The translations under genes were made by a program, and so were the position numbers. A DNA stretch of 64,000 nt from Lophius americanus (Eukaryota; Chordata; Actinopteri; Lophiiformes; Lophiidae), in NCBI GenBank assembly GCA_037951165.1, contig JBBDHG010000015.1, forward strand, positions 366,001-430,000, in the 5' to 3' direction. The notes beneath the pieces are model-generated. The model was given only the letters and a program-made list of their open reading frames with translations, was not told the origin of the DNA and did not search any database. Shown here in pieces: positions 1 to 11,734 of the stretch (its first letter is position 1; every line of letters starts with the position of its first letter).

Positions 1-599
1 TGATAAAATCCACAGGTTGAGATGGTCTCCAGTTCATCATTTTCAAAAATAATGAGTTTAGAGTTTTACTATAATTTCTTGAAAACGTTTTTAGTCGTCA
101 AAGTTGCACCAGAGCAATGGCGTGATAAAATAAATCGTTAACTTTGACTGTGCTGGGAAAGTGACTGATGCATGATGTCCCTACAGAGCGCAAACAAACA
201 GGCCCATCTCTCCACTTCTTCTTCCTCATTCCTCCAAAGAGTAGTTTGACATCTGCTGGTTGAACATGACTGCCCATCCGAGAGGCAAAGCTGGGAACCT
301 TCAGAGGGCCGGCATGGCACACAAAGGCTGGGGTAGAGGCAGGCAGACATGGGAAGGTTAGCAGTGGAAGAAAATGATGTCGGGCCAATTCAAGGGTTGG
401 TCGGGGTCCCGAGGATCAATCGGCAGCACTGGACGAACCTTTGGACGATTGGTTGGATTTCTGACGTGTCAGAGAGTTTGGAAAGCCGTCGACAGGCTTT
501 CGCCCAGTTGGAGCAGAGACGCTAGTTGATTCCCTGAGGTCAGCGCATTCTTTCTCCAAGAGCTTGTGCAAAGTGGCCACCGACTGTGTGAGTTGCCAT

Positions 600-945
600 G
601 ACAACACGGCGCGTCACGTGAATGATAAAAAAACAAGTAGTCATGAAGTAGGAAGTGCCGTTTTTGGCTGGTAGCAGCTGCACACCAAAGAAGAAAAAAG
701 AAAGGTCCTTAGTTGTCAGAGCTGCTAGCTGCTAGCTGTCAAGTTCAAGCTCTAGAGAGTAAAACGCAGCTAGCTTACCCACAATGATCTTTTCAGAAAT
801 GGACCCGTGATAATGTCCCCGCCGTCCTAGCCATCTAAAAGTCCATATATGCTAATTCCTCTTCTTTTTAGATGTTCTGGCACACAGGAGGGCAAAAATG
901 ACCAAAGCAGCACGTTTATGTCTTTTTTAGCATGTTGCAAGTAAA
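600..945 (-). repeat. Dispersed repeat family C, copy 1
   Basis: This block matches the reverse complement of 3553..3880 along most of its length. Shared landmarks in order are a GATGATAAA-type start, ATGAAGTAG, GGCTGGTAGCA, a CTTAG/GCTAGCTAGC-rich segment, AATGGACCCG, CCTAGCCA and GGCACACAGGA followed by GGCAAAAATGA. The orientation label is arbitrary. I do not recognise the family. Confidence 0.75.
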
Positions 946-1032
946 TACATTTTGCGCTGCCATGTTGTTTATGAAAGAATCTTCGCAGACGATTTATTCA
1001 TACATTCTGAGTTGGAAACAAACAACAACAAA

Positions 1033-1076
1033 TCTTAAATTGTACATTGCACAATTTAAGATTGTTCAATGTACAA
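1033..1076. repeat. Overlapping inverted repeats (two mutually exclusive hairpins)
   Basis: TCTTAAATTGT (1033..1043) pairs perfectly with ACAATTTAAGA (1051..1061). TTGTACATTG (1040..1049) pairs perfectly with CAATGTACAA (1067..1076). The arms overlap, so only one hairpin can form at a time. No known function. Confidence 0.8.
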
Positions 1077-2164
1077 GGCAATGTACTTAGAAAATAAACT
1101 AAGACCATTGCTATATTCAGCTAAAAGACGTCGTGGGAGAGCAGGGGGGATCGAGTTGAGGCGCCAAGCATAACATGACATATAACAGGGATGAATGTCA
1201 ATTAATGGGAGGCTCAGTTATAAGTGGAACTATAGTTTAGTATCATACCCCCTCATAGGTTCCTCATTACGCTCAACAACCCAGGCTTGATGTGAAAATG
1301 ACTGCAATTCCATACCCAAAGGACCAGGAACCATATACATGATGTGAATTTAATGAAACACTCATTTGTCTCTGGGTTAGCGGTTTCTCGGTTAGATGTA
1401 TGGTCGTCATCTGTCTTTCTTCACCTCAGCGCAAAATTTGTAGTCAAAATTCTTAAGTTACACTAGACTATAATCTCCCTTTTCCTCTTATAAACAAGGA
1501 GATAAATCCTATTTCATGTCCTGTCGAATAATAACGTGCGCCTGCAAACATTTAAAACCAAAGAATAGCTTGACCAGAAAAAAAGAAAAACAATGGCTTA
1601 TTTTATTTTTGGAAAACTCCCCATGGTACCGATTCCCAGATGGGGTTTTTTTTTTTTTTGGAGTAAAAGCAGATACTAGACTTGACTGCCTGGTGAGAGG
1701 ATTTCAAACAGCCCCAAATATATTGCTCTGCTTTTCAAAATTGGACCCAACAACAGAACATGACACTTACCACAAGCCAGAACAAAAGCACACAACAACA
1801 ATGTGCAGTCCAGAAATATGGCATCTGCTTTGTGTAGTTCAAGGTTATAAATCTAAGGCATCAAAGGGAAAGATTGGACACTATAATGGCGAGAGCTTTT
1901 GTGTAAAAAGTGCACGCGAGGACAGAATAGAGGAAATAGAACTCTCCCTCTGTCGCCTCCAATTCATCACTTCCCCCCCCCCCCACTTTCTATCCATCTT
2001 ACTGCTAGCAGTCTAGGGAGCGAACAGAGGGGCCCACACATTGCTGTAGCTGCCACAGCTGCTACTCTGGCCATGCCAGTGGCTGGTGGCATGGGAGATA
2101 CAGAGCGTCCGCAGCGCGACACAAGAGTCGGCGCTGACGGAAAGGGGATGGCGTGCGTAGAAAC

Positions 2165-2810
2165 GAGTCTGAGGCAGGGAGACAAGCCAGGGGAGGGGGA
2201 GAGAGAGACAGAGAGACAGAGAGACAGAGAGAGAGAGCGTAATGGCCGAACAGGGAGCCCTCTCTTCAGCCCCTCCTGTGTTTTGGCCAACTGCCAACTC
2301 CTCCATCGATAGCACTCAGGAAAATAGAGAGGGGCTAAAGGAAAAAAGATGGAGAGAGGAGAGGTACAGATGTATATAGCGGAGGGGAAACGAAAAGGGC
2401 CGACAGAAAGGACAGGAGGGTTGTGATGGAGAGAGAAGGAAAGAGGGAGAGAGTGTTCGGGTGACGGATACTGGAGGTAGATGAGACCGGAGCAGAGGAC
2501 AGGAAGGACAAAGCAAGAAAGAGGGATACGGTATAAGGGGAGGGAGACAGAGACGGATGGAGGTGGCAGGGGGGGGGATAAAGAGACCTCGTTGAGGAGG
2601 GTGGGGGTGTGGAGATACATAATCGAGGAGATTGAGCAGCGGGAGGGAGAGAGGAGACAGGAGCTTGTGGAGAAGGCAGTAACCAGAGTCCTGTTGATGT
2701 GTAATGAAACACTGCATCTGGGGAGAGAAAACAGGAAGGACGATCAGATGGAGGGAGATGGGGATGAGAAGAGGGAGAGGAAGAATTTGATGGAGTGAGA
2801 GGAGGACGAC
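2165..2810. repeat. Purine-rich (GA/GGA) strand-asymmetric tract
   Basis: About 650 bases are strongly purine-biased on the plus strand, including GAGA/GACA repeats at 2196..2239 and a G9 run near 2570. The pyrimidine-rich complement yields long minus-strand frames dominated by Ser, Pro and Leu, which are composition artefacts rather than genes. Confidence 0.75.
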
Positions 2811-2988
2811 TGGGTGGGCAAGCTTAATGTCATTTGTTAAATAATGCAGGCTGAGAGCGGGAGAAACAGGAAGTGTGATGGACAAGGAGATGGATGGCTG
2901 CCAGCTGATAGAGGTAAAGTGTCTTGGGAGATGGCATAATTGCTGGCTATGGTCAGGGAGAAGGCTGAGTGGGTGGGGAGACAGACTT

Positions 2989-3021
2989 GACACACACACA
3001 CATACACAGGAACACACACAA
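2989..3021. repeat. Imperfect CA microsatellite
   Basis: This is an interrupted (CA)n tract with TACA and GGAA interruptions, followed at about 3036 by a C13 run. Confidence 0.8.
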
Positions 3022-3552
3022 ACCGGCTGCCGAACCCCCCCCCCCCCTTTTAAAACAAATAGCCACTGCTAGCTCATGGTGACTGAAGCCTTTTTATCGC
3101 AGCGATCACGCAATGCCCCACAACAAAGATCTTCAATCCTTCAATATGCCGTCTTTGTTTTTCACCCTGAGCAGCAGAAGCGAGACACAGACGCCGGCGT
3201 GTCTAGTCTAGTTTGAAATGTCCCTGTTGCATTGAACAACACATTCAAAACCACTGAATAACATGGGAGATGACAGGAATTTACCTTTCCTGTACGATGG
3301 GGATTCATCACGTCCTCTACCTGGAGGGAAAGGCTCTCCCGGATTCGTCTCCGCTAAGACTCGCATACAATGTACGATTTTGGATTGGCTGCCGTTTGAC
3401 TCCATCTCACGCGGTACAAATAAAGCGTCTGGGGAGGGTCTGGACTTGAGTCCTCACACTGTACGCCCCCTCGGCCCCTGCAACCCGTTGTCCCTATTGA
3501 CAACTGTCCACACAGATGGTTTGAAAGTTCCAAGGCAGGTAGAACTTTGTTT

Positions 3553-3880
3553 GCTCTTTTAAATGCCAACAACACAGAAACAAGCCGCCTGGATCATTTT
3601 TGCCATCCTGTGTGCCGAAACCTTTGGGGAAAAAAGCTGCGCGAGTTTCACAGGTGGCTAGGAGGACATGGACAGAATGGCGGGTCCATTTTGCAAAGGA
3701 CCCGATAGCTAGCTAGCATCGCTTCAATAGCTAGCTAGCATCGCTTCGATAGCTAAGAGCCTTTTTCGTCCTTGCTGTTCAGTTGCTACCAGCCCCAAAC
3801 TGAACTCTCTACTTCATAATTACTTACTATTTATCATCCATATGACGTGTGATGTCACCATTGTAACTGAAAAATGACGC
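3553..3880 (+). repeat. Dispersed repeat family C, copy 2
   Basis: This is the inverted partner of 600..945, 2.6 kb away. It additionally carries a short tandem duplication (GATAGCTAGCTAGCATCGCTTC, about 23 bases with variants, at 3707..3755) that is only loosely reflected in copy 1. No terminal inverted repeats, poly-A tail or coding potential were seen, so the transposon class is unknown. Confidence 0.75.
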
Positions 3881-6173
3881 CCGCCGAGCCGAGATGGTCG
3901 TGAGGCTCAAAGTCGGACTGAAAACGGGCTTAAATCATAGAATGTACATTCAGCTCTGCTACCTTTGTTGCCATCGGATACCGATCAACACAAGCGCTCA
4001 TCACCCCACTGTACAGAATGACGGAGCAGATTACGGGACCGATCCCGTGTTAATCGAGCTTTGTAAACCGGGGTAAAGAATTAGACACATGGTGAGGTGG
4101 GCGAGTGTTTTCTGTTTACAGAAGCTTAACATTCAGTCATGTGACAATGATTTCAAAAAATGGGAGCTACAAACTAATCCATCAGTCAGTCAACAGGAAA
4201 TTAATCTGCAACAGCTTGAACCTCTGAAATATTTGATTCAGAATGCTGTCAATCAGAGCCAGACACGGTGACAATGCTCTTCATGTTTGAGAAGCTGAAA
4301 CTAGCTAAATGTTTTGCAAGAGAATCCCCATATATATTAAAAAAATTCCCCTTACCATCTTTCGTCCAATCTACCAACATCTAATCCGACTAATCGCGCA
4401 GACGCGACCGTTATCCCATCTCCATCATCTTCTCCTGCTCCTTTAATGAGATATCTCGTGATTATGTGCAGGCATGGTCCCCCCCTCACAGACATGGCCG
4501 ATAGTTCCATGACGATGCGGCGGAACACTGTGGCACTGGTCTGGCTCCAACATAAGCTCCTACTCTCTAACCCAGGGTTCTCTCAAACAGCAGGGGCTGC
4601 CCATTCAGGATGTAGCACACGCTGAGAGTGATCCTCCAAAATGGCTGACAGATTCACCACAAGGTCTATGCGAAGCTGGAAACGGTGCCACTCGCACAGC
4701 CTCCAAAGCCTGGCTAACCTACAGTGCTCTAAAACAGCAGGACCCGTCTATTCAGCGTGGCTCTCTTTTGTGTCGGTGTGGGCTGCTGTCGTTACCCCCG
4801 GCACGACGGGCCGCCGATGCTTTCTAATGAGTCATTTTTATTCAGAGGATAAGGTCAGCTACCCGCGGCGGCTTAAAAGGCCCGGAGGAGCTGTGGAGTG
4901 GCAGCTATGAGATGCCAGACAGCCAGAGATACACTGGCTGAGGAAAGGGAGGGGCCCTCAGCACAAACACCGAGAGGAGGAAATTAAGGTGAGCAAAAAA
5001 TATGTAATGAAAAGCAACCTGAGATTTAAAAAAAAGAAAAGAAAAGGTGAGTATAAAAGGTAAAGCAGATTTCAAAAGAGTCTTCCCTCCTGTCTGCCTG
5101 CCTGCCTGTCTACCTTCCTACCTAGCTGGATAGCAGAATGACTTTCCTTTCTTTCAGGGTCTGGGTTGTGTTAATGTCAGCTGAGAATAGCTTCTGAGGA
5201 ATGTGTGAAGTTCAAATCTCGGCTGTTGACTGGCTGGGGGCTTTTGTGTAGAAGAACTGGAGTCAAACAAAGAAATGGTGGCAGCGAGGTTCAAAACAAG
5301 AAGTTCAACCCCCCACCCCCCCTCCAACCCGCCTGTACTCTCACTCTTTTTGGTGTTTTCTCGGGTTTACATGTCAAGGCGGCAACATCAGCCGTTGTTG
5401 TTAAGGTAGGCAACACCTCGCACCAACTCATGTCAGGTTTTATATTATTGCAGGTTTAAACAAGTTCGAACACAAATAAAAGTGTAAATACCCAAACTGA
5501 CTACAACTGAAGGCCCTTTTGTTTTCTATTTCCGTGTTGCAATGTCCTTCTCTGTGAAGCCTTAACGACATCTGAAAATAAATGGGAAAAACCTCTAGTT
5601 CAAAGGTCACGTCCTGTGAGGATGTACCACTGGACCAGTGAAGTGAAGGAATGCGCCTCACTAACAGTTCATCCGCGGCAAAAAGCAAATGAGAAAGCTG
5701 GAACATCCGGTCTCATATCATCGTCTCCCTCTTCGCTGAAAGGAGGTTCTGCCGTTATAAAACATGTTCATTCTCCACAGACAAGCAGACTAACAAAACT
5801 GATGCCTGCTATCGAGGGAGAAAAGAGCGAGACGCAGTCTATAAAGTAAGCCGAGCCAGACTACATCGTTCACTCCGCAATAGTGATGATGAAGCGTTTT
5901 CAACACGTCAAATTGCCACATTTCAATAAATCCTTTAATTGTCCTGTGTCTGTTTATAGAAATGTGAAAGACAATTTTAAAAATTAACCCTGAAATGTCC
6001 TTATTTCAGCTAGAGAGTTCCAATGATGGGATGCCTGGCATGTCCGGACCCATTCAGTCTGGTTCAATGTTGACGTTGATTAAGAACTGGGACTATGCCG
6101 TCATCTATGACAGGGGGCGTTTGTACCCGAAAACCCCCCCAATCCCCTGCACTCCACTTATGTCACACAAAGA

Positions 6174-6276
6174 GTAAAATTTGAAAACGATCCCTGAAAT
6201 AGTTTTTGAGTTATCCAACAAAGAATATGCGGCTGGGGCAGCAATGACGGTTCCACGATATCCACGACTTTTCTGC
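6174..6276 (+). repeat. Dispersed repeat family A, partial copy 1
   Basis: It carries the family A landmarks GTAAAATTTGAAAACGATCC, CTGAAATAGTTTTTGAGTTA and TTCCACGATATCCACGACTT in order. Compare 49340..49470 and 52840..52945. Confidence 0.7.
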
Positions 6277-6450
6277 GGCCCTAATGAGTTAATATATGTA
6301 ATTATATATAGTTTCTAATCTCTGGTTTGAGTCTTGAATAGAAGGGTTTCAGAAAAATCCATCTCTGAGTTAACTGCAACCTGTTTTACGATTATTATAT
6401 TCGTACACCTGATGACTTAAGCAGTATAAATGCGCACTGGGACGGTTTAC

Positions 6451-6480
6451 CATTAACTTTGGGCGTCCAGCTGAACTCAC
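6451..6480 (-). other. jarid2: Possible alternative 3' extension of jarid2 exon 2
   Basis: Directly downstream of the main exon 2 donor the frame stays open for GEFSWTPKVN. It then meets a second, weaker donor, AATG/GTAAAC, at 6450. Using it would add 30 bases and leave the phase unchanged (both donors are phase 1). The KVNG at the end resembles KTVNG at the equivalent place in mammalian JARID2, so some transcripts may use this donor, or it may be the only one used. The upstream GTGAGT matches the donor consensus better. Confidence 0.3.
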
Positions 6481-6604
6481 CGTTGGAGTTTGAGTGTCCG
6501 TCATCAAGCTGCCGTTTCTGTGCACTCCGGAACTCCTTTAGCGAAAGGTATAGCACCTTTCGCATAACCCGCTCCTCCGACCATGGGATGCCATCACTGT
6601 CATC
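6481..6604 (-). CDS. jarid2: jarid2 coding exon 2 (ubiquitin-interaction helix region)
   Basis: A CCACAG acceptor at 6610..6605 precedes an exon encoding 41 codons, starting DDSDGIPWSEERVMRKVLYL and continuing SLKEFRSAQKRQL, which is nearly identical to mammalian JARID2 residues 16-47. The SEER...LSLKEF helix corresponds to the ubiquitin-interaction motif through which JARID2 binds H2AK119ub1, linking PRC1 to PRC2. That role is known for the family, not shown here. The valine usual at VVRK is methionine (VMRK). After RQLDDGHSNSN the exon ends at ACG/GTGAGT, a strong donor at 6480, in phase 1. A second in-phase donor lies 30 bases further on at 6450 (see the separate entry). The in-frame ATG inside the acceptor (ATGTCTCCACAG) is intronic, not a start. 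The next exon is beyond the left edge of the window. Confidence 0.95.
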
Positions 6605-8450
6605 CTGTGGAGACATTCAGAGAAAGAAAAGATGGAGTCAGTACATTTTCACACAACTGGAATTAATTATGGCCACACGCAGACACCGCTGGTATGATTC
6701 TGTAGTGCGACAGTTTTTAATTGGTATTTTAAATGGAAGCTTGTAGACGGTGACAATGAACAAGTCCTTGATACAGGCTGCAGGTTTGCAGGTTATGCAA
6801 ATGACTCTGCTGATCTGTCGCCTCAGTATGTTGTCAGACATGACGGCGAACCAGGTGAGACGTCCAAGAGAGCCCAACAAGCTCACGTTTGAAGTCTAGC
6901 CATTTCCACATTCAGCCAATTAGATGTGACAGAGTTACGCTGTCACCACCTACCATCTATTATACCATGGGAACAATTAAAAACAGCCTCGAAAAATATC
7001 CGTTTACATCAGTAGATGCATCCCATTAGCATTTTCGGAATTAAGAATTAATTTGATATACATGTCTTATTATATGATTTTTTTTTTTAAACCCAGCGGG
7101 AAACAAAATGATGTATTTTATGCAGAAACACACAAAATAACTAAGACAAACAGTCAAGACTCAGTAGAATTTAATCTAGGGACTCTCTTGATATTTTGTT
7201 TTTGTTGCCATTTCTCACCACATTGTGACATTAGCATGAGGCGACATTAGCATAACCTAGCACTAGCTTGCAGAAGGACACAGGGCGCCATCATTAGCAT
7301 AAGAATGTAAGAAGGATCGCATCTCGCCGCGATGTCATGATAGGGGGAGTGTTGTGGTGATGAATAGGTAGGAAGCAAATGAAAAAAAAAAGGCATCATG
7401 GGACTGCGAGTTCATGTGGCGCTAATCTCTCCTGGGGAGACGGAGACAGAAGATGTTATTGTCTGAGAGGTCACCGCGAGTCTCTCACGCATACACATCA
7501 GGTTCCCCGAACATGGCCACTTATTCAACAACACCGCAAAACGTAAAAGCTCATCAAATCTGCGAGTCCTTCCAAACAAGCATATTGCCCCTTTTTGTGA
7601 ATTTAACCGGCTAAATAGGCGAGTAAAAGTCTTTCTCTGCGTCGGGGATTGTTGAAAGGGTCTTCGGTGAGTCCTACAGCAGAAATTATGCTCCTTTCCC
7701 CCCTCGGCTCCCCTGCACTCATTGCTCTGGCAGCTGTGTTTGATGTCGACAACGCTAATGACTAAAGGAAATGAGATTAGGACATGAGCAACAACAAAGT
7801 AGTATTAATAAATAATGGAGCCTGGAAATAGCTCTGTTTTTTTCTTGCTTTAGTAAAGTAATGGGGCAAGTGAATTTTCTGTTGTAAGGGTGGAGGAAAG
7901 AAAATGTTAGTTTTTTCTGCAAACAGTTTATTTATGCTAAATATTAGAATAAAAAAAAAGAACACTTTTGCACACTTCTTGTTGTCTGGGTCAAATGTAA
8001 CGCAAAAGCAAGACGGTTTCTGAGTCGGCTCGCAGGATTCATCAATAATCTAAAGTGACACAAAAACAAAAAAGACTCCAACTGGCTGCTGCAATAACAA
8101 AATAATTCAAACAGCAAGAATTTGTGTTCTCTCTCTCACTCCCAAAAAGAAAAAAGAAAAAACCTGACGTATTCAGACAGCTGTTCCTGGCTTTACTTTA
8201 CACAGAAAGTGAGTCTGCGTGTCAGCCTGTCTGAGTTTGTGAGGGAGAGAAAGTTAATCCCATCCAAATATTATGCAGCCTCCCTCAGCCAGAGAATGAA
8301 ACGCGACTGAAATGACTTCTGCTCTTTCTTCCTGCGCTGCAAACCGGAGTCGAGGAAAACTCTATTCTTGTTCGGATCCCTGATATGTTCTGATGGATTA
8401 AAAACAGCCTCCAGATCAAAACAGCAGTCTGCGAACTATCGCAGCACAGG
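6605..8450. other. Unique AT-rich intronic sequence
   Basis: No gene, RNA or transposon was recognised. Short A/T homopolymers occur near 7078, 7381 and 7950. Confidence 0.5.
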
Positions 8451-8908
8451 GTGTGCAACTGTGTGTGTGTGCAACTGTGTGTGTTTGGAACTGTGTGTGT
8501 GTGCAACTGTGTGTGTGTGTGCAACTGTGTGTGTTTGGAACTGTGTGTGTGCAACTGTGTGTGTTTGGAACTGTGTGTGTGTGTTTGCAACTGTGTGTAT
8601 GTGCAACTGTGTTTGTGTAGGTGTGCAACTGTGTGTAGGTGTGTGTGTGTGTGTTTGCAACTGTGTGTGTGTTTGTAACTGTGTGTGGGTGTGCAACTGT
8701 GTGTGTGTATGCAACTGTGTGTGTGCAACTGTGTGTGTGCAAGTGTGTGTGTGCAACTGTGTGTGTGCAACTTTGTGTGTGTGTGCAACTGTGTGTGTGC
8801 AACTTTGTGTGTATGTGCAACTGTGTGGGTTTTGAACTGTGTGTGTTTGCAACTGTGTGTGTTTGTGTGCAACTGTGTGTGTTTGTGTTCAACTGTGTGT
8901 GTGTGTTT
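8451..8908. repeat. GT-rich minisatellite, unit GCAACT(GT)n
   Basis: About 26 variable units of roughly 14-20 bases alternate a GCAACT (or GGAACT, TTCAACT) core with GTGTGTGT. All forward frames and several reverse frames are open across it, giving Cys/Val/Asn or His/Thr/Gln repeats. These are translation artefacts. Units vary by GT number, TTTG insertions and GTAG interruptions. Confidence 0.95.
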
Positions 8909-10364
8909 ACTGAACACTTTAAGAGTTCAGGACACCAAGGACTTTTCTGAACATATATGTCAACATTTTACTACTAGCGACAGATTAAGTCTGTCGCTTT
9001 TCTCAGATTGTCTCCCGGATGAAAACTGACCTTCATCATTCGACATCTGACAAAATCCATGTCATACAACAAATTTAGCAACTAAACTTTGCCACAAGGT
9101 CTCCTTGAAGGCTCTTGGTCCTGCTTTCACGTTTTGCTGAAAACCAAGACGGTGGTGCTGCGGTGTTTGGTTTGGTGACTAAATGTGTGAGTGAGAAAAT
9201 AGTAAGACGAGGCTAGCGGGTCATTGCCAGAACCATCAGGAGCCTCACGGACCACAAAGACCTCCCATGTTAACCTTTCGCTGCTGTTGGGCGCAAAAAC
9301 CTTTTATCTTCAGAGTGGTTACTTTTAAGGAAACAGAAAAAACACAATCGGTTATGAGCAAACAGCAATACTGGCCAAAACTAAAGACCAGCTTCTCAGA
9401 AGGTTCCTGCTCCCATGTCCTCAGGAACCCAAACATTTAGTTTATAGTAAAGAAACCTTCACGTAATGGAGATGCAAGTTATGATCACATGATCTTTTGA
9501 TTACATGTGATTGGTTGAATACTTGTGAAACCAACAGACGTAGAACGCTGTCCAATAGTATTCCTTCGTGAAAAACAGAAAAATAATCACGAATGATGGA
9601 ATTATGAGGGTTTTTTTGTTGTTTTTTTGAAATCCTGACTCCACAGATTTGTTATAATGTTCTTGCAGGACATGCAGGTGCAGAAAGCACGGGTGCTAGC
9701 CAGGAGAATGTCAGATCAGGGTGAGTGGAAACTTCGCTGGAGGGCTCGTCTGAGGATGAACGAGTGATGGAAAATCTAAAACAGGCTCCTGAAGGCACTA
9801 AAGCTAAATGTAATTCTGGACTCCCGGCAGAATAACAGCAACCAGGTGACGTCGTTGATGAGAGCCGACATCAACAACCGTGGAAATAGTGACCAAAATA
9901 AGACTTTTATGTTTCTTCCTCCGATATTAGTGTTGGTGGAGGGTTATGCAAAATCACAGTGTTCCAACCAAATAATTGCGATAAGATACAAACTTCATTC
10001 CTGTGACAGGAATACAGGACAGCCTACATCCAACGCTTTCAACAGGAAGCCAAGAAATTCTCCTCGCAAAAATCTTTTTACTGACTCACTTCAAAGTCAC
10101 AGGTGGGTCATGGGAGACAAGGTGAAGGTGGAGAACGACAGGAAATTGTTGAACGCATGTTAATTGACACATTCCTGTAGGATGGACTAAACAAGGGTGT
10201 CCTTTTTTTTTGTCAACTCTTAATATCAGCTGACAATGTTGACAAGGCTGGAGATTTTGTTTGGGAATAAATCTTTTGTGGGTTTCTGGAGATAAAAATA
10301 AGGGGTATCGTTTGGATTTCCCTGGTCGGCTCCGGGCCCCCGGCTGGGCTTAAGAGAATATGTG

Positions 10365-10367
<3 letters not shown>
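8909..10367. other. Unique intronic sequence
   Basis: I see no gene, repeat family or RNA here apart from short T runs near 9610 and 10203. Confidence 0.5.

Positions 10368-10395
<28 letters not shown>
10368..10395. repeat. (TG)n microsatellite
   Basis: An uninterrupted TG tract of about 13-14 units, ending in TCTGGGG. Confidence 0.9.
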
Positions 10396-10603
10396 CTGGG
10401 GGGTGGGGTAAAAGATTAAAAGCTGGGCGTCTGCATTTGATGGAGCTGATGGGTGACAGACACGTCTCCCTGCATACAGTGAACATGCTGGCACATGCAC
10501 ACACACATTTACAGGCAGATCATGCAGCGGTTTGCACCCACTGACAGAGGTCGATCCGGTGTGTGTCGTGTGTGGTGCCTCATTACACAGTCACATGCAG
10601 GCG

Positions 10604-10609
<6 letters not shown>

Positions 10610-10644
<35 letters not shown>
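10610..10644. repeat. (AC)n microsatellite
   Basis: About 14 AC units after GCGCGC, then AAACACACGG. Alternating purine-pyrimidine flanks make it a Z-DNA candidate. Confidence 0.9.
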
Positions 10645-10817
10645 GGACAAACACTGGTGGGAAAGACAGTGCAGGCATTCAATTATGGAATATTTCCCTG
10701 TAGCTGATGTTATCTAATTCATTCCGTGCATGAGTGTGTGCGCAAAAGCCTGCCAGGTAAGCACCAATTACTTAGACAGCTCACTGGTACTCTCTCTTCT
10801 GGTGTGTCACGAGGCCA

Positions 10818-10857
10818 GACACACACACAGACGCACACACAGACACACACTCACACG
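10818..10857. repeat. Interrupted CA microsatellite
   Basis: Blocks of ACACAC are separated by AGAC and TCAC interruptions. Confidence 0.85.
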
Positions 10858-11076
10858 GCATTGGCAGTCTATATGAGGGTTAAAGACACTCTCAACCACA
10901 GCTTCTGTGAAATACGAAATCTTAGCCCGACGCACACCGATCGAAAAACAGCGGCGAGCTGAACACCAGCAGAAAGAGAAAAACCACCCTTCCAAAAACT
11001 GACCTCATCTTTTCTCACTCTTTCTGCTTTCTTCAAACGCGCTGGCAGCCCGCCAGATTTGTTTCCTGCGTTATGT

Positions 11077-11096
11077 ACACACACACACACACACAC
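11077..11096. repeat. (AC)10 microsatellite
   Basis: A pure AC run. It is the fourth CA/TG tract within 730 bases. Confidence 0.9.
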
Positions 11097-11734
11097 GGCA
11101 ACAAGGTCCGGGGTGAAAATGACGGCCGACTTTTCATCAGCTGGGTCTGGGGTTGGGGGTCATTCACGCTCTGTTCCATTACAGCTGCTGGATCCTGGAA
11201 CCTCACTAATAGTTCTTCATAACCTCACATCGCAGGTTAGACGGGTTTTTACAAGCTTTGCTCAACGGTAGGTGAAGTATTTGTCTGACATGAGAGGCTT
11301 TCAGACCAGCTTTTTTTAAACACGAAAGCCCGCACCTGCCTCTGTCTGTTATTTCTAGTCAGGACCGCACTGGGGGGGGGGAATCAATTTATCTGACACA
11401 TTAGAATCAAAAAAAGTATATGACTGATCGTTTTTTCCAAGAAAGAAATGTGCCAAAGATTCTTCACATCTTCCACGAACCGAAGTCACGTAACTTCGGA
11501 TTCCGCAAGTTGCCCCCTAAATCTAAACAGTTTTGATAAATGAGTAAATGTTGAAAGGTTTGCAGCACTGTGCCAATGAGAGAGTTAAGCTTAAGGAGGA
11601 TTAAAGTCTCTCTGCATCTGTAGCTGGTGGTCTAGGTAGATGAGAGGTGGAGCTACAGTAGTTCCACCTCATCACCAGAGCGTCACTCAATTATCCTCTC
11701 TTCACAGCAGGCGGACGGCGAGGGTGCGTCCCCT

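Larger units (their letters stand above)
1..6480 (-). other. jarid2: jarid2 intron 2, 5' portion (continues past the left edge)
   Basis: This follows the GTGAGT donor of exon 2. I found no match to the next JARID2 segment (the acidic/serine-rich region preceding the TEDFLTFLC block) on the minus strand, so intron 2 is at least 6.4 kb. It holds an inverted pair of family C repeats, a hairpin at 1033, a purine-rich block at 2165..2810, a short CA tract near 2990 and one partial family A repeat at 6174. I see nothing in 3880..6170 beyond short homopolymers and unique sequence. Confidence 0.8.

Noticed and set aside
540..599. Minus-strand peptide MATHTVGGHFAQALGE, resembling the Tondu motif of vestigial-like proteins
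   Set aside because: Only about eight residues match, the frame stops after 19 codons, and surrounding frames show no vestigial-like sequence. Likely coincidence beside repeat family C.
1516..2016. 166-codon plus-strand frame
   Set aside because: Contains a phenylalanine run from a T homopolymer and ends in a C run; no domain.
1967..3017. Long minus-strand frames rich in Ser, Pro and Leu
   Set aside because: Artefacts of the purine-rich tract; no domains.
8451..8908. Array resembling regularly spaced repeats (CRISPR-like)
   Set aside because: The units are simple GT variants with no unique spacers, and the DNA is vertebrate.
8285..8917. Several 100-210-codon frames rich in His/Thr or Cys/Val
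   Set aside because: They are translations of the GT-rich minisatellite in different frames and strands.
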